In this document: positions 14,168 to 21,575 of the stretch, one piece after another | Layout of the letters: each line of letters begins with the position of its first letter | Numbering within the stretch: the first letter of the stretch is position 1 | Assembly: GCA_964552655.1 (NCBI GenBank) | Contig: CAZKHG010000053.1 | Location: forward strand, 1 to 21,575 | Source: CAZKHG01 sp964552655 | GTDB taxonomy: Bacteria > Bacteroidota > Bacteroidia > Bacteroidales > Tenuifilaceae | DNA: 21,575 nucleotides | Reading direction: 5' to 3' | Position numbers and translations under genes: made by a program | The notes under the pieces: generated by a model | Databases searched by the model: none | Seen by the model: only the letters and a program-made list of their open reading frames with translations | What the model was told of the DNA's origin: nothing

Positions 14168-14267
14168 NNNNNNNNNNNNNNNNNNNNNNNNNNNNNNNNN
14201 NNNNNNNNNNNNNNNNNNNNNNNNNNNNNNNNNNNNNNNNNNNNNNNNNNNNNNNNNNNNNNNNNNN
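14168..14267. other. Assembly gap of 100 N
   Basis: Exactly 100 N, the customary placeholder for a gap of unknown length. It removes the 3' end of aroC and an unknown amount of following sequence. The gene order across the gap is a scaffolding inference. Confidence 0.98.
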
Positions 14268-14413
14268 TTAGCCATTTTTTCTGTTTTTTCCACCGAACCT
14301 TTCCGTTTTTTCCAATTTTGCCCCCTTTGTTAATATGTTGATAACTTGTGGCGGGTTACCCGAAAAGTGATATAAAATTAATTTTATCTTAACCTCCCTT
14401 TAAACCCGTTTTA

Positions 14414-14440
14414 TTTGCTTTACATTGATTTTTAAGTTTG
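14414..14440 (+). promoter_or_regulatory. Candidate Bacteroidota-type promoter for the giant surface protein
   Basis: TTTG at 14414-14417 and an exact TAnnTTTG match, TAAGTTTG, at 14433-14440 are separated by 15 bases, somewhat shorter than usual. Transcription would begin near 14447, leaving about 40 bases before the ATG at 14487. The remaining bases from 14268 to 14413 are AT-rich with pyrimidine runs and show nothing else. Confidence 0.4.
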
Positions 14441-14486
14441 AACATAAATAATTAAAACCCAAAATATTAACCTAACACATACGCTT

Positions 14487-17400
14487 ATGAAAAAGAGCTA
14501 TACCCTACACAGGCTTCTTTTCCTTCTGGCTTTTATCTTTACACTACCCGGAATGGGATGGGGGCAGACATGGACTTATGATTTTGGAACGGGAACAGGA
14601 AGTTATACTACTGCTGCTGCGAGTACAACATTCCTTCCACAACCAATTAGCGGAGAAGACAGAGTAAGAGTTGGAACTGGTGCAGGCTCATTCAATCTTG
14701 AAAACCCTGGCTTAGTTTCTATTGGGACAGATTCAGAATTAAGAATTGTTGCTCCAACAACTACTTCTGTAAATAAGTTCAGTATTTATGATTATAGTGC
14801 CGGAAAGACCTTTTATACAAAATTCACTATTCTTTTTGGTAATAGTTCAGGGGGTACTGATGCTTCATCAGGTACTTTTTTCTTTTTTCAAGGTGATGGT
14901 GCTAATTTTTCAGACAACAACACATTTACAGGATCTCAAATGTTTACTGGTATTCAATGGGTTTTTGGATCTTCTGGAACTATAACAACTACATATAGAA
15001 ATGGGACTATTTGGTCTTCATTAGGAAGTACACCATTTGCCCAAGGGAACTCATATTTAGTTGAAATATATGGCAATAATACTACTTCAAGTCAAAACTA
15101 TACTAGAGGATCTATTCAAAGCATAAATTCCAATAAATTTGATATATGGGTAAATGGATCATTAATAGGTGATGATTTAGCTAAAGCTGCACTTCCTGAT
15201 GATGCAAATATTGATTCTTGGATGTTTTATGGAGTAAGTTCTACAGGCAATGTAGCAAACATTTTTCTAGATGATTTTGAATATTCAAATACATTGCCAT
15301 TTAGTGATTCACAAGCACCAGTAGCATCATTTGACCCATCAAACGGAGCTACCAATATTGATCCTAACTCAAATATTCTTATCAATTTTGATGAGGCAAT
15401 ACTTAAAACAGATGGAACAGAGGTCGTTGATGGTGACCTATTAACTTTAATTACATTAAAAGAAACTGATGATACAGGAGCAGATGTACCCTTTGAAGCG
15501 TCAATTAATGGAGGGAAAACAGAAATTACGATCAACCCAACATCTAATCTTAAATTTAATCAGCTATACTATGTTGCAGTTGCTCCCATAGAAGATGCTA
15601 CGGGAAATGAATCTGCTACACAAAGCTCAACATTTACTACCCGTGCAGCGAGTGCAACAGCAACAGTAACCTCAGGTACCTATACTGTTAATGATATTTC
15701 GGAAACCATTACAGGTGTCCCGGCAGCACATTCTCTTGCTACTTTCAAAAGTAATATAACCCCTGCCACCAATGCTACGTTTAATGTTTTTACAGATTTG
15801 GCTGGGACAATTGAGGCCACTGATTTGCAAACAGGTTACTACCTTATTTGTACAGCCGAGGATGGCACAACCAAGAAAACATATACCATTACTGTAAATG
15901 CTGCACTTAGCAACGAAACCGATATTACAGCTTTTTCTTTTACACAGCAAACAGGTGCTGCAACTATTAATAACGTTGCCCATACAGTTGATATTGAGGT
16001 TGCCTACGGAACTAACAGAAATGGACTTGTTGCAACATTCTCTCTTTCACTTGGTGCTACTGCAAAGGTGGGTACAACAATACAGGAGAGTGGTACAACA
16101 CCAAATGATTTTACAAGCCCTGTTACCTATACCATAACCGCTGAGGATGGAACAACTACTCAGGATTGGGTTGTAACTGTTACTACCGCACCCAGCAATG
16201 AAACTGATATAACTGCGTTCAGCTTCCCTGAGCAGTTTGACGTGGCAACAATCAATACAACTAACCATACAATAGGCATTATAGTAAAAACAGGAACAGA
16301 TAGAACCACATTAGTAGCCTCATTTTCACTTTCTGCCGGGGCAGCTGCAAAGGTTGGAACAACCGTACAGGTAAGCGGAACAACCGTAAACGATTTTACA
16401 AACCCTGTTATTTATACTGTTACTGCTGAGGACGGAACAACAACACAGAATTGGACTGTAACCGTTAATTTTGTTAGTAACGATGCCACATTAAGTAGTC
16501 TCAAGTTAGATGGTGTTACTATTTCGGGATTTAATTCCAGTACTTTAAACTATAATTTATCTTATCCTTTTGGTGTTACAGTAGTTCCAACTGTTTCGGC
16601 AACTCCAACTAATACAAGTGCAACAGTATCTATTAATGATGCAGTTTCATTGCCCGGTTCAACCTTAGTTGAAGTTACAGCTCAAGATGGGGTTACCAAG
16701 CAAACTTACACAATAAACTTTACCGGTGGTTTTGAGGAAAATTTCTCTTATGCTACAGGTCAATTAACAGATATTAATGCTGGTGCAAATGTGAGCGGTG
16801 GAAACTGGGTTAATTTTAGCGGGACGACAAATGTAATAAATGTAACAAGCGGTAGTTTGTCATACCCAGGTTACTTATCATCTGGAATTGATAATAAAGT
16901 AAATGTAGTCTATGGTAGTGCTGAGGATGCATATCGTCATTTTATACCTCAAATTGTTGGCACTAAGACTTACGCTGCATTCTTAATGAAAGTAACTTCA
17001 ACTACAGGTCTCTTAGCAAATTCAAGCACTACAGGTGATTACACAATTTCTTTTTTACCGAGTACTTCAACTTCAGTTTTCATAGGACGAGTTTCATTAA
17101 GAACTGGATCTGGAGCAGGTACTTTCAATGTTGGTATTAGAGCATCATCTTCTAATACTTCCACCGCATGGAAAGCAGTTGATTATCCAATTAACACACC
17201 AGTTTTAGTAGTAGTGAGTTATGAGATAATAGATGGAAACTCAAACGACATTGTAAATCTTTGGGTAAATCCAACAATTGGTGGAAGTGAACCAGCTGTT
17301 GACGCAACTCAAACTTCAGCTCTTACAACAGATCCAACAGAAATAGGTAGATTAACTATTAGACAAGGAACAAATTCATTCCCCGGCGAATTAGATGGCA

Positions 17401-20400
17401 TCCGGGTTGCAACCTCATGGGTTGATGCAGTAAAGAAAGAAACCGTTGCACCAACAATTTCAACCCTGTCTCCGCTAGATGATGCAACTGGAGTTAACGT
17501 GAACTTTTCATCTACAATAACTTTTAGTGAGAATATCTATAAAGGAACTGGCAATATTTACATCAGGAAGGTTTCGGATAACTCAATAGCAAAAACCATT
17601 GATGTTACATCTGGGGATGTTGAAGTCTCTACCAATACAGCTACAATCAATTTCACCGGGAACCTTGACTATAATACCGAGTACTACTTTAATATTGATG
17701 CTACAGCGTTTAAGGATGTGGTGGACAATGCTTTTGCTGGTATCAGTAACAATAGTGACTGGAATTTTACTACAATTCCCCCAAGTAATATTGCTACTTT
17801 AAGCAGTTTTACCGTTAATGGCGATGATGTTCTTGGTCTGTCAAACATTGAAGTTTCAAGCCCTGCAGATGACGGTGCCACTAAATGGTTTAACAGCTTT
17901 GCATCGGCTGCAGGTTGGGCAGTTACAAAAACTGATGCGACTGCAACAGTTGAGATCAAGCTGAACGACGTGGTGATTGATCCTGCTAACTACGCCACTG
18001 AGGTTTTAGAGGATAATGATGTTATCCTTGCACAGGTTACCGCCCAGGATTTGACAACCATTAAATACTACAAGGTAACCTTGCAGCAAAATCCAATAAT
18101 TACCGCTACCGCCAACGCAAATGGTACAATTACACCCAATGGTAGTGTTGTAGTTTCTAATGGTGCAGATCAATCGTTCACCATTGATGCCAACAGCGGG
18201 TACCATATCTCCGCATTGCTGGTGGATGCAGCCGGTGTTCCTGCTGCAGTGGGGCAAACAACGTATAGCCATACCTTTACCAATGTTACTGCCGACCACA
18301 CCATTGAGGCCTCATTTGCCCTTACCACCTACACCGTTACCTTTACCGTTACCAGCGGTGGCAACCCGGTTGAGGCGGCTACCGTAACCCTTACAGGCTA
18401 CGGCGACCAGCTGACAAACGCCTCGGGTGTTGCCGCATTTAACAACGTGGCACCGGCCACCATTGCCTACTCTGTTGCCAAGGATGGGTACAACACCTTT
18501 AGCTCGAATGTGGTTGTGGATGGAGATGAATCGGTTGACGTTACCATTACCGAAACCGCTGCTCCCACCTACAATGTAACCTTTACCGTGAAGGAGGGCG
18601 CTGTTGCTGTTGAAGGTGCCAGCGTGAGTTTAACCGGTTATGGCAGTCAGGCTACCAACGCTTCGGGGGTAGCAACCTTTACCGGTGTTGGCGTGGCCAA
18701 CAATATTGCCTACACTGTAAGCAAAACCGGCTTCAACAATGCAAGCGGCAGCGTAAACGTGGTTGATGCCGATGTCAATGAGGATGTAAGCCTGATCAGA
18801 AAGACCTATACCATCACGGCATCGGCCGGGGCAAACGGAACAATCGACCCAACTGGCGATGTAACCGTTTCGCACGGCAGCGATCAGGCATTTAGCATAA
18901 CTGCTGCGGCTAATTACCACATTGCATCGCTAACAGTTGATGGCAGTGGTGTTCCTGCAGCCGTAAACCAGGCCACCTACACCTATACATTCACCAATGT
19001 TATTGCAGCGCATACCATTGCAGCAACATTTGCCATAGACACCTACACCATTACAGTAACAGCAGGTGCAAACGGCACCACAACACCGGCCACAAACCAG
19101 ACGGTAAACCATGGCAGCAATTTGTCATTCACCATCGCACCCGATGCAGGGTATCACATAAAAGATGTTCTTGTTGACGGTTCATCGGTTGGCGCTGTAA
19201 CCAGCTACGAGTTTACCAACGTTACCGCAAACAGGACTTTTGAGACCCAGTTTGAGATTAACAGCTACACCATAGCCGCCACTGTTACCCCTGCAGGCGC
19301 AGGCTCAGTAACCGGAACCGGCAGCTACACCCACGGGGCATCGGTAAGCCTTACGGCTTCTGCCAACGCAGGGTATGTTTTCGCGGAGTGGAAGAAGGAT
19401 GGGGTATCGGTTGGTACAACCAATCCATTAAGCATCACAGCCACTGAGGATGCTACTTATGAGGCTGTGTTTGAGGTTGAAATAACAAGTCTTGCTTATG
19501 ACGGCTTTGATTATACTGTAGGTGCTGCATTGCAGACACAAACTGGATGGACTGCTCTAAATTCAGGGGATGATATTCTAGTTGCAGAAGGCAATCTCTC
19601 TGTTGATGGTTTAAAAGCTTCAACCGGAAATAAGGTTTCTTTTGCAGGTGCTGGTATTGATGCCAATAAGCAATTTACTCAGGTTACCTCAGGGACAGTT
19701 TACTATTCATTCATATTTAAAGTAACTGATGTAACAGCTGCCACTGAACCTCTTGGTGGCTATTTCACTGGTATAGCCGCTGATAATATTACCTTTGGGA
19801 GTACAATTTGGACAAAGAAAAATGCTTCAGAGTTCAATATTGGTTTAGCAACCAGAACCTCTACATCTGCAACTCAATTCAGTGCTAATACTTACCCTAT
19901 TAATTCAGAAATTTTTATTGTAACAAGCTATACATTCAATAGTGATGCAAGTGATGATGTTTCTAAATTATGGATAAATCCTTCATTTACTACCTTTGGG
20001 GCTGGCAGTGAACCTGCACCGGATATTACAATTATCAATACAGGAGGTACTGACCTTTCAGGTATTAAACAGTTTTTCCTTCGTCAGGATTCAAACACTG
20101 AAACCCCGGCAATTGAATTTGATGAGGCCAGGGTTGGTAAAACATGGGCAGATGTAACCCCAATTGATAATGTTGCCCCAGCTATTTCTGAATTATCACC
20201 TGTAAACGGGGGAACAGATATTCTGGTAAATACACCATTGGAAATCACATTCGATAAAAAAGTTGTAAAGGGTTCAGGGAGTATTATAGTTAAGAAAAAA
20301 TCAAATGATGCTCTCATTGCCACCATCGATGTAGCAAATGCTGCGGTTAGTATTTCTGATAAATTAGCAACAATTAATCTCCCCTCTGAACTATCTTTTG

Positions 20401-21575
20401 GGACAGAATACTATGTGAATATTGATAATGGCGCATTTACTAGTTCAACAGGAATTGCGTTCGCTGGAATTTCTGATAATTCAACATGGTCATTTACAAC
20501 CGTACCACCAAGCACCGATGCCACAGTCACCTCATCAACCTATACTGTTGATCAGGATCTGTTGACCATTACAGGTGTCCCCTACAATGAGACATTGGCA
20601 ACCTTTAAAACCAGGTTAACCCCGGCAACAGGTGCAACATTCGAGGTTTACCAGAGCGATGGCTCAACCGTTGCCACCGACCTGCAAACCGGGTACAAGG
20701 TGATTGTAACTGCCCAGGACGGGACCACCCAAAAAATTTACACCGTTACCAAGAACACCGCCCCAAGCACCGAGGCCGATATCAAGACCTTTACGCTTAC
20801 CCAGCAGACCGGCGCTGCGGTGATCAATACCACTGATCATACGGTTGCAATTGAGGTGGCCTATGGCACCAATGTCACCAGCCTGTCGCCAACCATAACT
20901 GTATCAGCAGGTGCAACAATTGATCCTGCATCAGGCTTCGCCAGGGATTTCACCAATCCCGTTAGCTACACGGTTACCGCCGAGGCAACCAACACCCAGG
21001 TGTGGACTGTTACGGTTACCGTAAAAGCCCCAAGCAACGTTGCCACTATATCATCCACAGTTTACACAGTTGATGATGGCGCCGGTACAATTACCAACGT
21101 GCCGTACAACGAAACCCTGGCAACTTTTGAGGGGAACCTTACCCCGGCACAATACGCCACCTTCGATACCTACCAGGGCGACGGGACAACGGTTGCCACC
21201 GATTTACAAACTGGTTACAAGGTGATTGTTACAGCCCAGGATGGCACTACAAAGAAAACCTATACCGTAACCCTGAACAACCCGCCATCGAGCGTTACTT
21301 TCTACGATGGGTTTACCGGAACGGGAAATATAGGTGGCAGCGGTGCAGTTGGCGATATTGCAAACGGCTGGACAACCCATAGCGGAACAGTTGGTACAAT
21401 TGACATCATTGAGGGCAGTTTAAGCTACTCCGGACTGCTTGCTTCAACCGGGAATAAGGTTTACATACCCGGCAACAACACCACATGCACAAGGGATGTT
21501 AATGCCCCTATAAACATTGTTGGCTCTGTTGCTTACTATTCTGCATTGATCAACCTGGTTGATAATACTCAGCTT
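14487..21575 (+). CDS. Giant modular secreted surface protein, 3' end outside window
   Basis: One frame stays open from ATG 14487 to the last base: 2363 codons. Residues 1-27 are a signal peptide (cut probably after GWGQ). Modules I can delimit approximately: jelly-roll-like domain 28-270; Big_5 276-388; repeat A 390-472; DUF5018-like repeat B 472-568 and 570-664; cadherin-like sandwich 665-748; jelly-roll 749-988; Big_5 988-1099; cadherin-like variant 1100-1201; InlB-like repeat C 1202-1280; two carboxypeptidase-regulatory-like modules 1282-1440; repeats C 1441-1665 (three); jelly-roll 1665-1893; Big_5 1894-2008; A 2009-2091; B 2091-2184; A 2184-2265; start of another jelly-roll to 2363. Module names are by resemblance. 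No catalytic motif is apparent, so an adhesin or matrix role is inferred. A C-terminal type IX secretion sorting domain would be expected beyond the window. Composition varies strongly between modules. Confidence 0.88.
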   Translation, partial: MKKSYTLHRLLFLLAFIFTLPGMGWGQTWTYDFGTGTGSYTTAAASTTFLPQPISGEDRVRVGTGAGSFNLENPGLVSIGTDSELRIVAPTTTSVNKFSIYDYSAGKTFYTKFTILFGNSSGGTDASSGTFFFFQGDGANFSDNNTFTGSQMFTGIQWVFGSSGTITTTYRNGTIWSSLGSTPFAQGNSYLVEIYGNNTTSSQNYTRGSIQSINSNKFDIWVNGSLIGDDLAKAALPDDANIDSWMFYGVSSTGNVANIFLDDFEYSNTLPFSDSQAPVASFDPSNGATNIDPNSNILINFDEAILKTDGTEVVDGDLLTLITLKETDDTGADVPFEASINGGKTEITINPTSNLKFNQLYYVAVAPIEDATGNESATQSSTFTTRAASATATVTSGTYTVNDISETITGVPAAHSLATFKSNITPATNATFNVFTDLAGTIEATDLQTGYYLICTAEDGTTKKTYTITVNAALSNETDITAFSFTQQTGAATINNVAHTVDIEVAYGTNRNGLVATFSLSLGATAKVGTTIQESGTTPNDFTSPVTYTITAEDGTTTQDWVVTVTTAPSNETDITAFSFPEQFDVATINTTNHTIGIIVKTGTDRTTLVASFSLSAGAAAKVGTTVQVSGTTVNDFTNPVIYTVTAEDGTTTQNWTVTVNFVSNDATLSSLKLDGVTISGFNSSTLNYNLSYPFGVTVVPTVSATPTNTSATVSINDAVSLPGSTLVEVTAQDGVTKQTYTINFTGGFEENFSYATGQLTDINAGANVSGGNWVNFSGTTNVINVTSGSLSYPGYLSSGIDNKVNVVYGSAEDAYRHFIPQIVGTKTYAAFLMKVTSTTGLLANSSTTGDYTISFLPSTSTSVFIGRVSLRTGSGAGTFNVGIRASSSNTSTAWKAVDYPINTPVLVVVSYEIIDGNSNDIVNLWVNPTIGGSEPAVDATQTSALTTDPTEIGRLTIRQGTNSFPGELDGIRVATSWVDAVKKETVAPTISTLSPLDDATGVNVNFSSTITFSENIYKGTGNIYIRKVSDNSIAKTIDVTSGDVEVSTNTATINFTGNLDYNTEYYFNIDATAFKDVVDNAFAGISNNSDWNFTTIPPSNIATLSSFTVNGDDVLGLSNIEVSSPADDGATKWFNSFASAAGWAVTKTDATATVEIKLNDVVIDPANYATEVLEDNDVILAQVTAQDLTTIKYYKVTLQQNPIITATANANGTITPNGSVVVSNGADQSFTIDANSGYHISALLVDAAGVPAAVGQTTYSHTFTNVTADHTIEASFALTTYTVTFTVTSGGNPVEAATVTLTGYGDQLTNASGVAAFNNVAPATIAYSVAKDGYNTFSSNVVVDGDESVDVTITETAAPTYNVTFTVKEGAVAVEGASVSLTGYGSQATNASGVATFTGVGVANNIAYTVSKTGFNNASGSVNVVDADVNEDVSLIRKTYTITASAGANGTIDPTGDVTVSHGSDQAFSITAAANYHIASLTVDGSGVPAAVNQATYTYTFTNVIAAHTIAATFAIDTYTITVTAGANGTTTPATNQTVNHGSNLSFTIAPDAGYHIKDVLVDGSSVGAVTSYEFTNVTANRTFETQFEINSYTIAATVTPAGAGSVTGTGSYTHGASVSLTASANAGYVFAEWKKDGVSVGTTNPLSITATEDATYEAVFEVEITSLAYDGFDYTVGAALQTQTGWTALNSGDDILVAEGNLSVDGLKASTGNKVSFAGAGIDANKQFTQVTSGTVYYSFIFKVTDVTAATEPLGGYFTGIAADNITFGSTIWTKKNASEFNIGLATRTSTSATQFSANTYPINSEIFIVTSYTFNSDASDDVSKLWINPSFTTFGAGSEPAPDITIINTGGTDLSGIKQFFLRQDSNTETPAIEFDEARVGKTWADVTPIDNVAPAISELSPVNGGTDILVNTPLEITFDKKVVKGSGSIIVKKKSNDALIATIDVANAAVSISDKLATINLPSELSFGTEYYVNIDNGAFTSSTGIAFAGISDNSTWSFTTVPPSTDATVTSSTYTVDQDLLTITGVPYNETLATFKTRLTPATGATFEVYQSDGSTVATDLQTGYKVIVTAQDGTTQKIYTVTKNTAPSTEADIKTFTLTQQTGAAVINTTDHTVAIEVAYGTNVTSLSPTITVSAGATIDPASGFARDFTNPVSYTVTAEATNTQVWTVTVTVKAPSNVATISSTVYTVDDGAGTITNVPYNETLATFEGNLTPAQYATFDTYQGDGTTVATDLQTGYKVIVTAQDGTTKKTYTVTLNNPPSSVTFYDGFTGTGNIGGSGAVGDIANGWTTHSGTVGTIDIIEGSLSYSGLLASTGNKVYIPGNNTTCTRDVNAPINIVGSVAYYSALINLVDNTQL
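15656..21279 (+). repeat. Three dispersed copies of coding repeat A
   Basis: About 80-residue modules at roughly 15656-15900, 20512-20757 and 21037-21279 share the frame T-YTV-D---TITGVP near the start, LATFK--LTPA in the middle, and ATDLQTGY followed by TAQDGTT-K-YTVT at the end. The last two copies are close to identical in DNA over the stretch encoding DLQTGYKVIVTAQDGTT, whereas the first is more diverged, suggesting a recent internal duplication of the second and third copies. Confidence 0.8.
18090..19480 (+). repeat. Block of InlB-like and carboxypeptidase-regulatory-like coding repeats
   Basis: Four copies of a roughly 75-residue module begin with the pattern Y-I-A-A-ANGTI-P and end with FTNVTA-HTIEA-FA (starts near 18090, 18807, 19041 and 19263; the last is more diverged and contains AGYVFAEWKKDG). 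Between the first and second lie two copies of an about 78-residue module with LTGYG-Q-TNASGVA-F (near 18331 and 18573). The whole block is clearly richer in G and C than the jelly-roll modules on either side. Confidence 0.75.

Noticed and set aside
14168..14333. Continuation of the chorismate synthase frame across the N run to a stop at 14333
   Set aside because: The gap length is arbitrary and the sequence after it does not resemble the end of chorismate synthase.
15672..19112. Several cysteine-rich minus-strand frames of 60-100 codons opposite the giant surface-protein gene
   Set aside because: Cysteine richness arises from the complement of Thr and Ala codons; the plus-strand frame is continuous with recognisable modules.

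Overview
The window looks like a scaffold from a Bacteroidota genome, probably a draft or metagenome assembly because a run of exactly 100 N (14168-14267) joins two contigs. Evidence for the phylum: a DAHP synthase fused to a C-terminal chorismate mutase, a giant modular secreted protein with Big_5, cadherin-like and InlB-like modules, weak ribosome binding sites, and several TAnnTTTG boxes of the Bacteroidota sigma factor type.

Left part (1-5481). The first 68 bases may hold the start of a minus-strand gene that leaves the window. Two minus-strand genes follow: a lipoprotein with a gluzincin-type metallopeptidase motif (360-1658) and a PAS-type sensor histidine kinase with four clustered cysteines (1672-2817). 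Divergent from them are ribulose-phosphate 3-epimerase (rpe) and a secreted tocopherol-cyclase-like protein. Convergent with these is a TrpG/PabA-type glutamine amidotransferase.

Centre (5482-14167). This is a near-complete shikimate, phenylalanine and tyrosine operon: prephenate dehydratase, prephenate dehydrogenase, DAHP synthase-chorismate mutase, aroB, aroD, aroE, aroA and aroC (cut by the N gap). Shikimate kinase and an aromatic aminotransferase are not in the window. The most striking signal lies just upstream: two tandem transcription attenuators in 5558-5907. Each has a short leader ORF packed with Phe and Tyr codons (9 of 25 and 10 of 22 residues), a possible antiterminator pairing and an intrinsic terminator. 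Together they would let the operon sense charged tRNA-Phe and tRNA-Tyr twice in series. The spacers inside the operon carry an inverted repeat before aroA, a roughly 200-base nested inverted-repeat element before aroC, and two short 7-base tandem arrays that run up to the aroC start codon.

Right part (14268-21575). After the gap, a candidate promoter precedes one open reading frame of at least 2363 codons that runs off the window. It encodes a signal-peptide-bearing surface or secreted protein built from repeated beta-sandwich modules in a higher-order order (jelly-roll, then Big_5, then smaller repeats). Its base composition changes sharply between modules, which suggests assembly by module shuffling. 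Its adjacency to aroC depends on the gap being correctly joined.
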